A stretch of DNA of 64,000 nt from Paramecium pentaurelia (Eukaryota > Ciliophora > Oligohymenophorea > Peniculida > Parameciidae): NCBI GenBank assembly GCA_905183005.1, contig CAJJDO010000001.1, positions 377,836 through 441,835 of the forward strand. The letters are read 5' to 3'. Both the position numbers and the translations under genes were made by a program. Below, piece after piece: positions 38,345-51,891 of the stretch. The notes below the pieces were generated by a model that saw nothing but the letters and a program-made list of their open reading frames with translations, searched no databases and was not told where the DNA came from. How positions within the stretch are numbered: the stretch's first letter is position 1; each line of letters starts with the position of its first letter.

Positions 38345-40308
38345 ATGGATTAAGAAAGAAGACGAAGATGGATTCAAACTCAATAATAAAAGCTAGATGA
38401 TATCAGATCTAGAAAACTTACTCCTACTCATCATCTTAGAATTGATAATATTAGATTGAGTAAAACTGAAAAGATGATCTAATTAAAATAACCATCAATG
38501 TTAAGACAATAATCAACTATGGCTATTGATGAATATATTTCAAAAGGAGATTGTAAACTCATATTTTTACAATAATAAAATGAAGACATTGGATTTAAAA
38601 CATTTACAGAAATGATGAAAACTAATTCAAGTTGGTGGGGTAAAGTTGATTAACTTAATCCAAATGAATCTACACTTAAAAATAGATTATAATTCAATTA
38701 ATTATAAGCTAATCAATTTACAAATTAATTAAATAGAAAATGGACAAGCACAGTAAATGAAATTACAGAATTGATAAATAAATAATAAGAAATTTAACAT
38801 CTCTAAAAAGTTAAAAAAATTAAATTAAAACCAAAACCTATACAATAAGTAGAAGAAGATCAATAAAATAATGATGAAAATAATAATAATAAATAATTTG
38901 ATACTTCCTCAACTATAATCAAAGTATTTTGGTTCAACATTTAAATAAATGAATGGAAACCATCTGTTAGAGAAGGATGTTCTCTCACTTATATTCCTTC
39001 TTTAAATAAAGCATATATGTATGGAGGAATAGGTAATGATTTATTTAAAAATGTCATTGCTTTAAATACATAAACATGGGCATGGAGAGATATAGGAATT
39101 GGTAAAGGAGAAGCACCAAATGAAGGTAGATTTGGACACACAGCCACTCTATATAAATCAAATATTATAATCTATGGAGGAGAAAAAAAGTTTAATCATC
39201 TAATGAAGATTAGAGAATGTTATAATGATGTTAGAATGTTTAATCCACTAGAAAAATAGTGGACATTAATAAAAACAAGTGGAGATGTCATAGAAGGAAG
39301 GAGAAATCATATAGCTTAATGTGTTGGAAAATATTTTATTATTTTTGGAGGTCTTAATCCTTATGGTTAGGTATTAAATGATGTTTGTGGCCTTAATTTA
39401 GAAACTAATAAATGGTATTATTATTAATTATAGGCTAGGTCAGTATTACATTTAGAAAATCAATTTCTAGAAGGTGTGTCAGATGCTGCATCTGCTGCTT
39501 TGTTCAATGGAGAAGTTAAAATGGAAAATCCTTATTTTAGCTATGAATGTAATAAGAAAAAAGGAAAGTATTCTACTGTTAATTAAGAGGGAATTTATGT
39601 ATTTGGAGGAAGAACACAAAATGGAGAAGCCTCAAATGATTTGAGAGTCATTTAATTTGGAATCAAACCTATTAAGATCATTAAATTAAAAACAAAAGTA
39701 CTTGTTTGCCATCATTTTAGGGGTAAGTACCAATTGCTCGATATTCTCATAGTCTTAATTACTATTATAATTTGAATGCTTTAATTGTTTATGGGGGTAG
39801 AAATGATTCAAAAGATGAGAACATTTTTAATGATTTATATGTTTTATAATTAATGTAGATGAATTGGGTACTTGTTTAATAAATTGGAGGTTTTAAATAT
39901 GGTAAATTCAGTCATTGTAGTGTTTCAATTGATTCTAAAATCTTGATTTTTGGAGGCTATACCAAAAATGTATATGCTAATGCAGATATCCAATTAATTG
40001 AATTAGATTAATATAAAGTTTCTAAAATGATTAAAGAAAATAAGATTAATAATTAATTGACTATAAATAATTAAGATTTATTGACTAATACAAATTTAAA
40101 GGTTTTTAAAACTGAATTTTACTAAGAAAGTGCTGATTAAGAAATAAATGAGACAAAAAAATAACTAGATACAATGAGATTAAGTCAAATGAACTTAAAG
40201 TCTTTCATGCCTTTGCCTACTAAAAGTAGTTCATAATTAATGCAAGATTATAAATTATTAAGGTTGAATTCTAAATTTTCGAAAACAAATATCTTTTAAA
40301 GTATATGA
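38345..40308 (+). CDS. Kelch-repeat protein, 646 residues
   Basis: Two exons (intron 39698-39720, 23 nt) give 646 residues. After a Gln/Lys-rich 190-residue N-terminus, the kelch pattern repeats: AYMYGGIG ... TWAWRDIG, GRFGHTATLYKSNIIIYGGE, GRRNHIAQCVGKYFIIFGGL ... NKWYYY, GIYVFGGRTQ, ARYSHSLNYYY ... LIVYGGRN ... NWVLVQQ and GKFSHCSVSIDSKILIFGGY. That is five to six blades, each with the Gly-Gly and the downstream Trp/Tyr, forming a beta-propeller for protein binding. A charged C-terminal tail follows. There is no BTB, F-box or other partner domain, so the binding target cannot be inferred. The intron falls inside a blade, and its removal restores it. Confidence 0.85.
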
Positions 40309-40380
40309 TAAACAAAAATAATTTATTTAAATAAAATTATCCTTTACTATACTTTAAATTATTTAATGTAATATAATTTA

Positions 40381-43028
40381 TCATTTTCTTTTTGTTGTTG
40401 CATTTGGAGGTTTTTTGTTTTTAGTAACATTTTTTTTCTTTTGCTTATTTACTTAATCTACACTTTCTTTATCTACAGCGATACCAAAACTACCAATTTT
40501 AGAATCCTAAATAATTTAAATTTATAATTTACCATTAATTTTTCATTATTTTTACATTATTAGTTTAATTTTTCAATAAGAACACTAGCCAATCTCTTTG
40601 TTTAATTTGAGATATCATCATTAACAAAAATCAAGAATGATTAATCTTAATTATCAATAATAGCTTTAATCTCTCCATAATAAATCATCTATATTATTAA
40701 TTATAAAAAATACCTTATAAATTATAGCTTTTGTTACTTATTCTGATAATTAAAATCTCTCCTTAAGAAAATCAACTGAAATATTAGAAAAGCCATTCTT
40801 AAATGTATATAAATAGCATTTTAAAGCTTATTCTTAAACCCTTTCTTTAATTTATTATTAGACTTATTCATAGGAAGGTATTCTTGTCCAAAGTTGGATT
40901 TATTTTAAGAGATCCCAACATTTAGTCCAATTTCCTTTGGCTAATTCTTTGGAGGCAGCATAAATTAAGTCTCTCATATTTTCAGGTTATGGATTGAAAG
41001 TTTAAGAATCATAATATTAACAAAGCTATCTAAATTTTCTACTAATTATTTTATGAGAATCTTCAAATAAATCTTGATTAATGTTAGGAACTTCTAATAA
41101 CATTGCAGCCAATAAATAAACAAATTCAATAGTCTCAACATTAATTGACATATGATAAGGCACTGTATATCTATATTCTCCTTCAACTTATTTAGTATAA
41201 TTTTATGAGAGCAAATCCTTCAAAACCTTATCTCTACTCAATAGATCAGCCAAATGTAGATGAGTCTCATTTATCAAACCTTATCTAAAAGCTCCAAATC
41301 CCAATTAAACCAGAGCCCTATTATAATATAATTGAATTAATGTCTTCATCTATGAGACTTATTCATATGAAATATTTGATATGAAAATTTCATGAGCTTA
41401 TTCATATTTACCATTCAAAGCTAAATTATATACCCAATATAAAGTTGCCTTTATAATAGTTTCCTTATCTCCATATTTGAGAATATTCTCAACAAGTGAT
41501 TAGATTTTAGATGAAATATCTCCATTTCCAAATATTTATAATGGAGTTGCAGCTTATTTATTAGTTTATAATTCCAATAATTTTTAGATCACAGCTGGTC
41601 CAATATAGTATATTGCTTCTAATTGTTTGAAACTCATTAATGCAATATTGGCAGTGTCATTCTTAATTTTGAGTAATTCTAAAAGTTTTTGGGATAAATG
41701 TGTTAATTAATATAGATCACTAAGTCTTTCAGCATATTCTTATGTGTAATAATCAATATTTTAAAATGCTTTATTTAATTCAACTTCGAGTGTTTAGAAA
41801 TTGACCAAAAGAGTACTTATAAATCTAAACTCAGAAAAAGAGTTTTCTTAATCATATTTGCTATAAGTATGTAACTTTTCAACTTTGACTCCCTTATCTT
41901 AATGAAGTGAATATAAGAGGAATGTATTTTAATAGATTTATAACCATGATTATCTATTAAAATAAAATGGTGCTTCTGATTTAGCTTGATCAATCTATAA
42001 AGAAATTGTGATAAGCAATATCTATGAGGATAAAATGAAGATTTACTTCCACAGCTCTTTGGAGATTCTCTTTGATAAAATATTATATGTATTTTTCACA
42101 AATGTAAAGATTCTCTACTTAATTCTTTTGAATTCCTCTAGATGATACAATTTACTCTAATTTTTTTTTGACTGATTCAGGATCATAATCAATATGAATC
42201 TCTTTATTTTAAGCTATATCAAATTTAACATCATAATCTATAATATCTGCAATAACTTTTTTATTAACTTTCTCTTGTTAAGCCTCTTCAATCTTTGCAT
42301 CTTTTTTATCTGGTAATTTCTTTTTTAACCAATATCTTCTTCTAACCATAGGATCATTAGATTAAAGCAAATATTTATCATCATCTTCTGACTCTGAAGA
42401 TTCTTCTTTTTATTGTACTTCTGGTTCAGAATCTGATCCAATTTATTTTTTATCTGCTTTTACTTTTTTCTTTCTCTCATCTTCACTTTAATCAGTTGTA
42501 ACAGGATTATTTATGAATTCATCAATTTTATCTTTAATTGCTAAATGATGCTTAGAATAAATGAATACTCAAATTAAATTTCTTAATTCTTTATTTTAAT
42601 GTGTTATAAGCTTTGCTATTATTTACTCCTAATTTCTTTTTTTATTCAGCTGTAAATTAAAGAACCAATACTTCTATTTAACACATAATTCTGATATAAA
42701 ATCTAGGTAATCCACCCTCTCTTTCAAATACTTTTGCACCCTTTTCAACCTCTTTATTTAATTCTTCAAATTTATCCAATAATGTAACAAAATCTTAATT
42801 TTTTATTTTACTCTTAATTTCTTTAATAATTTCTCTTAATTTTGTATATCTTTTTTCTTTTTCTGTTACAATAACTCTTTATCCTTCATCATCATCTGAA
42901 TCTATTAATCCTTAAATAATTCTAGTTCTTGTTGCTTATGATTATAATCCTGCATCTACTTCAGGTCCTCCTCTTGGAGCCTCTTCTTCCCCTTCAGAAT
43001 TGGATTCCTCCTAAAAGAATTTACTCAT
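40381..43028 (-). CDS. EIF3C: Translation initiation factor eIF3 subunit C (Nip1)
   Basis: Five exons (introns 42541-42568, 42022-42046, 40689-40713, 40507-40532) give 847 residues. The N-terminus is acidic (MSKFFQEESNSEGEEE). The eIF3c landmarks then follow: the DSDDDEGQ stretch, an acidic segment before RRRYWLKKKLPD, a long helical middle (LLSRDKVLKDLLSQ, VPYHMSINVETIEFVYLLAA), and a C-terminal PCI domain ending with FQLSEQVTKAIIYKMIYYGE. The protein is a core scaffold of the eIF3 complex, linking the 40S subunit with eIF1 and eIF5 during start-codon selection. The basic Lys-rich end (KKNVTKNKKPPN) is typical. It is convergent with the kelch gene, 72 bp apart. Confidence 0.93.
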
Positions 43029-43139
43029 ATAATTTCTTTTTAAATAAATGATTTATTTATTTCCATATACTAAAATTTTTAATAAACATACATAAAAAAT
43101 CTCTATAATTTTATTAAACATTAAAATATAAATATATCA

Positions 43140-44047
43140 TCAATTGCTGCGAAATTTAGGAGATTCTGCTATTTTATTACTTCCATAAAAACAATTCTCT
43201 TTCTCATCTGAATCAAAATTTGTTTTTGTATCAACTTATAGTTTTAACATCAATTATTAACACCATTAATTAAATTGAATAACAAATTATCTTTTAGCTA
43301 TCATTTATTAAACACAACTTTAATGTTCATCCAATCTCTTTTTATAAATAGTCATTATATTTTAAAATGGTTTCATTTACATTGATTCAATAATATTAAT
43401 TTCATTATGTATTATATCATCCTTCATCTTATACAATGAATCTGAAATAGATTAAGTAATTTATGTATATGTCAATTATTCTTATTATAATTGAATACAT
43501 AAAGAATCCTAGGATCAAGATAAATGGTTACTTTTAATTAAATGATTGTCTAAACAATAGAATGTAGCTATTATTCAATCAATTTCATTTAAGTTTAAAG
43601 TTGATCTAAATGCTAAATTTTCATTATGTTTTATTAAAGTTATTCTTTAAAATTATTCAAAGTTCTCTTTCTTTCTTCCATTTCTAAAAAACTATTAATT
43701 TCAATTGGTAATTAGACTTCTTTCTCATTATTGATTCTACTTGGACATTCTTTAGCAAATTTTTTATCAATTAATGCACATTCACTTAATTTTGGGGATT
43801 ATGATGTTTTACTCATTAAATTAGATGCTGATAAACAATTTTGTAATTTAGGAGATATTTATATATTATTTTTAGTCCTATCAGATGTAGCCTTTGAATC
43901 TTGAATAATTTTGCCATTCATTTTACTCAAAATCAAGGAAATTTAGGAAGCAGTGGCTTAATTTTATTCTTTAAATTTTGTAACTTTCTAATCCTTAGAT
44001 TGATTTTTGGCTTTTATGTAGTATTGATGAACTGACTTCAGCTACAT
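43140..44047 (-). CDS. Uncharacterized protein, 294 residues
   Basis: Two exons (intron 43509-43531, 23 nt) give 295 codons including stop. The ATG at 44047 is chosen because the frame upstream of the later ATG at 43921 stays open and coding-like (QLKSVHQYYIKAKNQ). Residues 1-110 are polar with several Ser-Pro sites (QISPKLQN; QSPKLSE). Residues about 125-260 are predicted coiled coil. The C-terminus holds an acidic EKENCFYG stretch and an SPKF motif. No family is recognised. It is divergently arranged with the 44142 gene, leaving only 94 bp for both promoters, and it ends 111 bp from the eIF3c start. Confidence 0.7.
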
Positions 44048-44141
44048 AAATTTAACTAACTTTTTTATTATTATTAAATTAATATATTAGATATTACAAA
44101 AAATGATTATTTTACATTTAGTACATTAATATATTTTTACA

Positions 44142-45272
44142 ATGTACAAGTTAAATATTCTTGCTCCAAAATAATTTTTCGATTTACAAACACCAATCAA
44201 CTTTCTTGTGAAAAAAAAAAATTTTGCAAATGTTAGAGAGATCAGATAAACAAATAAAAATGAATAAGGTAATAAAATTAACTCTTATTCATTACCACAT
44301 AATATTTGGATTTATACTCCTCTTAACTAATCAAATAATCGAATCATAAAACCTTAAGGATCTTTAGCATTACATCAAAAAATCAATAAACTACCGATTT
44401 ATATGTCTAGAAAGGATATGATTAATGAATTAGAGAAATTTAAACAAAGAGCTTGTTCTACATCTCCATCAAAAAAACAGAAAAAATATCATAATTTATT
44501 CTATAATAATGTAGAAAGGAATGAAAAATTGAAAAAGTATTTCCAGACATATTCATCAAATAGTCCTTAAAAATTGAATAGTATATCAAATATTGAAGAT
44601 TCACGTTAATAATTCTTTACAACACCAAAGTCATATGAAATTAATTACAAAAGATTAAATTCTGTGAATCCTTCCATCTAGACTAAATTCCCATAATTGA
44701 AGAAAAATTAAATAAAAGCTGAATCTAAAGAAATAGATAGACAAAACAGTGAACTCATGAATACTTCTATCAATTAAAACTGTTAGGATAAATTCTCACC
44801 TATATAAGAGAGTAGTCAACCTAAAAAATACTATCAGATTAATAAATGTAGTATTTAAAGAAATAAATTTTTAAATGACTCATACAGATTATATGGATTT
44901 GTTACAGAAATAAAAGAATAAAAATAAAAATATTCTGCATTACATGTAAGTAATTTCAATAATCTAAATAAATCAACTGAATAAAATATAAATGCAAGTC
45001 AATCTAAATCAAGAGAAGTAACTCCATAAAATAAAAGCATGAAAAAATCAAAGTCTTCAAAAGATAAATTATGTATTTTGCTTAAATAATCTCATTTAAA
45101 GTATCTTGAAAGACATCTTAAAACTTCTGATAAAAGACATAAATCTCCAAAAAAATTAGAAGAATATGAAATAACAAAAGATAAAAATATAATACTTTCT
45201 TATTTTCCAAATTAACAATCAAGTTAGATTCTTAAAAAAAATAATAATAATGTATTTGATAAAATATTTTGA
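44142..45272 (+). CDS. Uncharacterized basic protein, 376 residues
   Basis: A single exon of 377 codons from the ATG at 44142 to the TGA at 45270-45272. The A run at 44211-44221 is inside the coding region and encodes Lys. The product is very basic and polar, rich in Ser, Asn, Lys and Gln. Short aromatic patches sit near the start (APKQFFDLQTPINFLVKKK) and around residue 70 (SLPHNIWIYTPLN). There are many SP and TP sites, so it may be a phosphoprotein. There is no transmembrane segment and no known domain. The absence of introns over 1.1 kb is unremarkable. It is convergent with the LRR-patatin gene, 74 bp away. Confidence 0.68.
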
Positions 45273-45346
45273 TTATTTTTTTTCAATATCTTAAATTAAT
45301 ATATATATTATAATAATATTTTTAAAGATGATTCAAAATATCATTA

Positions 45347-48300
45347 TCATTTTGATTCTAGTCTTCTTGCAGTATTTTCTTCCAACCACCGAATGAAAGA
45401 TTTGTCCTAATATCTTCCGAATATTTCTTTATGAAAATATGATTCTGCTGCAACCATAGCTGCTGATTAATATTCCTCAAAAACTTTTGGATCAGTACAA
45501 TCCATTTATGCCATACTCTCTTTGTAATTTATAAATTAAATATTTACCTTAAAGATCATATTCTGGAATTATTCTGAGATATTTTCCTTCATGTCTTTTG
45601 AGTTCAAGATCAACAAAATCTTAATTACTTTCACCAAAAGCATCTATTATTTTCCCAACACTCAATAATCCTTCATCAACTTAAAGTTGTTATTTTTACT
45701 TAGCTACTCCAGTTGAAAGACTTAAAAGGAAGAAATTATCTTAATCCCTATTTAACATACATTTTCTTAGATCTTCCAATACAAAATTTGATGGATTATT
45801 TACTCCTATACCTCCATCAATAAATTAATATTCTTTTCCTGCTAATGATTTTATTTATGCAGCAGGAAAATATGTTGGTGCAGCTGATGTGGCTCTTCCT
45901 ACATCTTTCATTAAGAAATTCTCAGTTAGATCAACTTTGGCTTTTCTTGAACTAAATACTTTAGCAACTGTTTCACCTCTTTACTTTTGTAATTTAACAG
46001 CTGTAACAATTACATTAGTATTTTAAATAGTTTCACTCAATTTCACAGTACCACAATGTCTAGATAATACATTCTCTATTCCCTTGGCATCATACTTAGA
46101 TTTACTCATAATATTCCATACACCTCTCTTTGAATCCTCAAATATAGTCTTACCTTCTTCAGTAAATAGTTTTATCAAACCATCCTTATCAACTAATGGA
46201 TTCTAACCATCTTTTGTTCCAACCATTGTTAAAGCTAACATTCCTCCAATTGATGTACCTCCAATACTATCAAATAATTAATATGGCTCTTTTTTCATTT
46301 ATGTACATAAATAATTGACAATTGTTGCTGGTAATAATCCTCTCATTCCTCCTCCATCCAAAGATAATCCAGTATAACTGTAATCTGAGATATCTATCCT
46401 TAAAGTATCTTATTTAACAAATTTCTCACTTAACATAGTTTCTTTTTATTCTTTTTTTTCTCTAAAGTAATTTATTTTAGACATTCCTAATTTATAAAAG
46501 GTTCTCTATTTAACTTCTTAATCCAAAATATGTAAATCAAATATCAATACAGTTTAACTACTTTGATAAAGTTTAGTTAATATTCTAAGAGAATCATCAT
46601 CAATAGTTGAAAGAGTGATTGAAAGTGTAATTAATTTATCAAATAGAAATGAGATTTCTTATTTAAAACTTTTCAATGTTAAATCCATATATTATAATGA
46701 TTAACTTTTAATTAATTCTTCAAAATTTAAACATGAATCAATTATTTAATTAGAAAAGTATATTTAAGTCAAAGATTTATTTTAACCAATAGATTTTGAA
46801 AGTTCTTAAATAGTTTCTTATTTAAATTTGTTTCTTCTTAAATCTAATGCTTATAAGTTGTAACTTTAACATAAGAATTTACAAAATGATGTTATATCTT
46901 AATCTATTTAAAAACAATTTTATAATGTTAAATTCTTCAAATAAATCATTTAATTTTCTTTATTTTACCATTATTATTATTCTAATTTTGATAATAATTC
47001 AAATTAAGCATTTCCAACATTATTATGACTTAAATTCAAAGAATTCAAAGGAGTTTTAACAATTTTATCTTATAATGCTTATTCAAATAAATGATTTAAA
47101 CCTTAATTTGTTATTTAATTTCTACTTAAATCAATATATCTCAAATTTTCACATTCCCAAAATTATTTACTTATTGATATTAACATATTATCATCTATTC
47201 CTGCATTACTCAAATTTAAATGTTAAATATTAATTACACTAAATGTACTTTCATTAAATATTTCATTTAAATTATCTACAGTTAAACTATTTCCTGAAAA
47301 ATCTAAAGATGGAAAATGTAAATATTTATCTGATTATTTTAAATTTGAGAGATACTTTTCAATTATTTAACTTTTAATCATTTTTAAATTAGCAAAACTC
47401 ACTTTTATAAATTATTTATAATAAGAAATCTATTATAACAATTATATTATTTTTTCTAATACAGATTCACTAGCACTAGGTATTGTTATCCATTCTATAT
47501 TCTATAAGAATTATTTCACTGTCTAATTCACTAAAAATTATTCTCTACCTATACTACTCTCAATTATTTAAGATAAATCAACTAAAAATTAATCTAAAAA
47601 TTTTCGTTTATCTTCACTTTTATGAGAAATCAAAGATTATAATTCTAAAGTATTAATAAATTAATTCTTAAATAAACATTGAAATATTCCAAAAATGTAA
47701 ACTTTCTTACTTTTTTCATCAAGTTATTTTGATAAAAATGTTAAAAATTAACTTTGTTAATCTTCAATAACAATTCCACTTTTTACTAAATATGTTGGTA
47801 ATGGTGATCTTGAAGTTTAATCAGTAAATAAAAATTTTTCATAAATATCACCTAATAATTAAAACATTATTTCAACATAAGTTTTTTAAAATGAAGATTC
47901 CTCTTCATTAACTTTTATTATTTTCTTATTAGCTAATTATTTAAAAGCTCCATTTGATGTAATATCATCAAAAATTACTTATATTCCTTACAACATCCAC
48001 ATTTCAACTATTTCTTATTATAATTATTTACAACCTTTTGCTTATATCTTATTTAATTAATTAATAGTATAAACTTATGTTAATTATGGACAATTATTAA
48101 TATTTAAATTCTATAAGAATTATCCACTCATTTCTATTGATTTTAAATTTGGTATCTCTGAAGCTAATAGTGTTTTCAATCTTAAAAATTACAATTTCTT
48201 TTAAGCTCCCAATTAAATCAATCCAGAACAACCACTTATATTTAAAACATGTAATTCACTACATTTATAACAAATTTCATTAATAAAATTATCTGTTATT

Positions 48301-51300
48301 GTATCTATATATGAAATATTTAAAATCTTTATTCTTATTAATTCAAATTACATAAATATTTATGAAAATTATCTATATGATAAACAACTAAAATTTATAT
48401 ATTCAAAAGGTTAATTGTAATCTTATGAATATTTTAATATATTTTCTAACATTAATGATACTTAAGATTCTTTTAGATTTCTCCAATCAATTGAATTTAT
48501 TAATAATTAAAAATGATTTGGTTTTTTTATTATTTATAATTTTTTATTAAAATCTTCTACTTCTGTTAATAGTCTTGTATACTTTAAAACCATTTTCAAA
48601 CCTTTTGATGGTCCAATAGAATTCTTTAATTAAAAACTAGAAGGATATTTAGCAAATGAAAAACTTTCTCTAAAAGATATAAAATCTTGTCTAGTTAAAC
48701 AAATAGGTAAAGTACTTGAAAGTTCATTAAATTTTTATATTAAATTTAATGTACTATTGTTAATAAGAGTTTAATAATATTCTCCTAAATTTGGATCACA
48801 TTATTTAAGTAAATCTAAATAGGTAATATTTTATTTAGCTTATTATATCAAAGTTGCACGATGTATTAATGCAATCATATTTTCTTTATTAAGTGGTAAA
48901 ATTAATATAGATTATGTTTTATCTACCTTTAAATCAAGTTGACTTAATTATTTTAACCATTATTATAAAATAATTGTTAAATTTGAAAATACACTTAAAT
49001 ATTTTGGATCTATCTTTTCATTCATAAATTATGTAAGAAAATATATGTTTTTACAACATAAATTTATTTTATCACCTTCTCTTTCAAATCCACAAATATT
49101 AATTAAATTATCATGTTTTGGATCAAAATAAATATTTGTTGTAACAGGAGAAAAGTAATTACCACAAGGTACTAATAACTCTTAATCAGGAGTAATATTA
49201 GTTGGTAATAAAAGTATACTCAATAATATCTTATATGCTAAATTTTAGGAACCTATTTTGTTTATTAAATTTTATTCATTGAAATGATGATGTAACATAT
49301 ATTATGCTATTGTAAATCTAATCCTTTATCCTTCTATCATTGTATTGATCACTTCATAAATTGAATAAATTTAACCTTTATGAGTTGCCAATTCTACTTT
49401 AGATATAAATTAATCTAATTATATCAATTTATAAAGTGATATTGCCATATATTTTTAGAGTGGAAAATTAGGTTACATAAATAATAATGAATTATCTTTC
49501 AAATTAAGTAATGCAAAATGTTTATCAAAATTTTAATTAATAATTGTATTTAAATTGACTTCTAAATAATTTGGTAAATCTTATCTATTATCCAAAAGAT
49601 TATTATTGAAAATACATTCATATTATTAATTTGTAAAATAGACTGATCCTTTATATAATATTTAAAATTCATATTATCCACTTTATTTTGTCATTTGAGT
49701 CCAAAAATAATTCCATTATAAACTTCCTAATAAATGTGGATAATATTTTTCAACACCTTCAAATATTTAATTATGATATTTTTATAATTAATTGTCATCT
49801 TCTAATAAATAATCAAAAAAATTATTTCTTATTTTTCTATTATTCTCTATCGATAACAATTTCAAAAATAAATTAAACTTTTTATGTTTAAGAGAACTTT
49901 CAGCAATTGAAAGTTATCCTAAACCAACAATATTATGTAATTTCTTATTCATTAAATATAATATTATTTTATTACATTTTTCATCAGTTTAATCTATTTC
50001 TGAAATTGATTCAAATAAATTTAAATTCAATTCTTAAAATTTATTACCTAAAAATTAAATAGCTAATAATTCAACAAGAAAAGTATTTTTAAATTATGAA
50101 CTTGATTATGCATATTAATAATTTGCTTAAAATGCTTATTTCCATAATTCATAATCAAACCATGATTTATTAAAATTTTTTATTACTGAATCATATATTT
50201 CATCTTAATGATTTTTAAATTAAGTATCTAAATTATAAAAATTTGTATATGCCAAATAATCTATTAATTTAATTCTATTAATTAAACTAATATCATAATT
50301 AATATTCAATTTTTAGAAAAACTCAATTATTGTAAATGATGGTGATTTTAACACTTATTTATTTTATTTATCTACTTCCTACTTTAATTCTCTTAATTAA
50401 TTATTATATTTTATTAGTAAATATCCATCAACTAATTTATGCATAACTTCTTCTAAATTTAACTTATTAATAAAATCTTCATAATCAGTTAATCTTTATA
50501 ATTTGCTTGTCTCCAAACGCATAAATTAAAAAAACAAAGGATTCAATAATTAAGTAATTTATATTAATCTTACATTATAATGTTAAGGAAATATTACTTC
50601 TTAAATGTAAATAAATGTATCTTCCATCTTTTTCATTCTTTTATAAGTAATTGAAATAACTTCTTCACTAATTTACATTGATTTTATTCTATCTTGATTT
50701 GTTTTAGAATGATAATTAAAATCAAATATTTGTGTTTCTGCAAGAAAATCAAGAAATTTAAGAAATGCTTCAAAAATATCTTTTGGTTTGATTTCATTGA
50801 ATTCTTATAAATCATAAGATGCTTCAAAGATATCTTTTTTAAAATGAAATAAAGGATTTTTAAATTGTTCATATTATGTTATTTGTGATTACATAGCATT
50901 TCCATAAAAAGCATGTAAATTACCAAAATATTTAGGAACTAAATGATCCAAATGATCAGAAACAAAAAGGGATAGAAAATGTTTAGCAAATTCATTTTTT
51001 TTAATATTCAATTCAGATTCCTCTTTTATTTGGGTAACAAAATAATATTAATATCTTTTTGGTTTATTTGTAAGTGTTAATCTAATAACAAATCCAGGAG
51101 GTAAATCTAAACCAAAAAGTTCAGATCTCAAAAAATAAGATAACAAGTATCTTTAATAATAAAATACTTAACTTATTCTAGTCATATGAAAACCTTCTTT
51201 TTATAATTATTATATGAAATTTTCATCTTAATTTGAAATTAAAGTTGATATTTCTTTAGAGATATTATTAGGTTAATTTAAAGGAGATTTAATTTAGACT

Positions 51301-51788
51301 TACTCCTCAAATTACTTAATTTGTTTTAAGAGATTGATTTATTATTCAATGATTTTCAATTATTAATGTATTCCTGAATAAGGATGAATAAATTAAGACA
51401 TGCAGATTAAATCATTTACTTCTTAAGTTAGGATTTCTAATAATCTATCTCTAGATAATCTTCCAATTTATGGAGAATTAGTGGGTAAATAATTGGATTA
51501 TAAATGTTATTTTTTAAGTTTTTTAATAAATTCAGCCAATTTTCTAAAATACTTCATCTCATTATATTCAGCTGTAATTCCTCTATCATTTTCAATGCTT
51601 AAATAAGAGTCATTTTCTTCTGACAATTAATTTAAATATTGATTTTCTTATTCTTAAATATTATCACCATATTGAAAATTGAGTTGTTAAAGGTATGATT
51701 TGAGTCTAATTCTACATATAGCAAATTCATCAGGCTTAGCATTCAATTTTTAATAGAACTCATTAACAAACTTTTGTAATTTTTCCAT
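45347..51788 (-). CDS. Giant LRR-patatin fusion protein, 2137 residues
   Basis: An almost uninterrupted frame with one 28-nt intron (45520-45547) gives 2138 codons. Residues 1-1100 are helical with no recognised domain and no P-loop. Residues about 1150-1760 contain leucine-rich-repeat-like segments, clearest near 1540-1640 (LNLSNAGIDDNML; LRYIDLSRNQITNQGLNHLF; LNSLNLSHNNVGNAQFELL) and of the ribonuclease-inhibitor/NLR type. Residues about 1800-2137 form a patatin-like phospholipase domain with all catalytic parts: DGGGMRG (oxyanion hole), GTSIGG (nucleophile Ser in GxSxG) and FIDGG (catalytic Asp). The expected activity is acyl-hydrolase or phospholipase A on membrane lipids. A single continuous frame through the LRR-patatin junction excludes two separate genes. 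The architecture suggests sensing by the LRR part coupled to lipid hydrolysis; the link is inference. Confidence 0.88.
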
Positions 51789-51891
51789 AATAATTAAATA
51801 ATCATATTTTCGAGAAATTATCGAACATTCTTCAAGATATAGTTTTTCATTAAATTACAAGGAATTGGGAAATATTTATATAATTATATTT

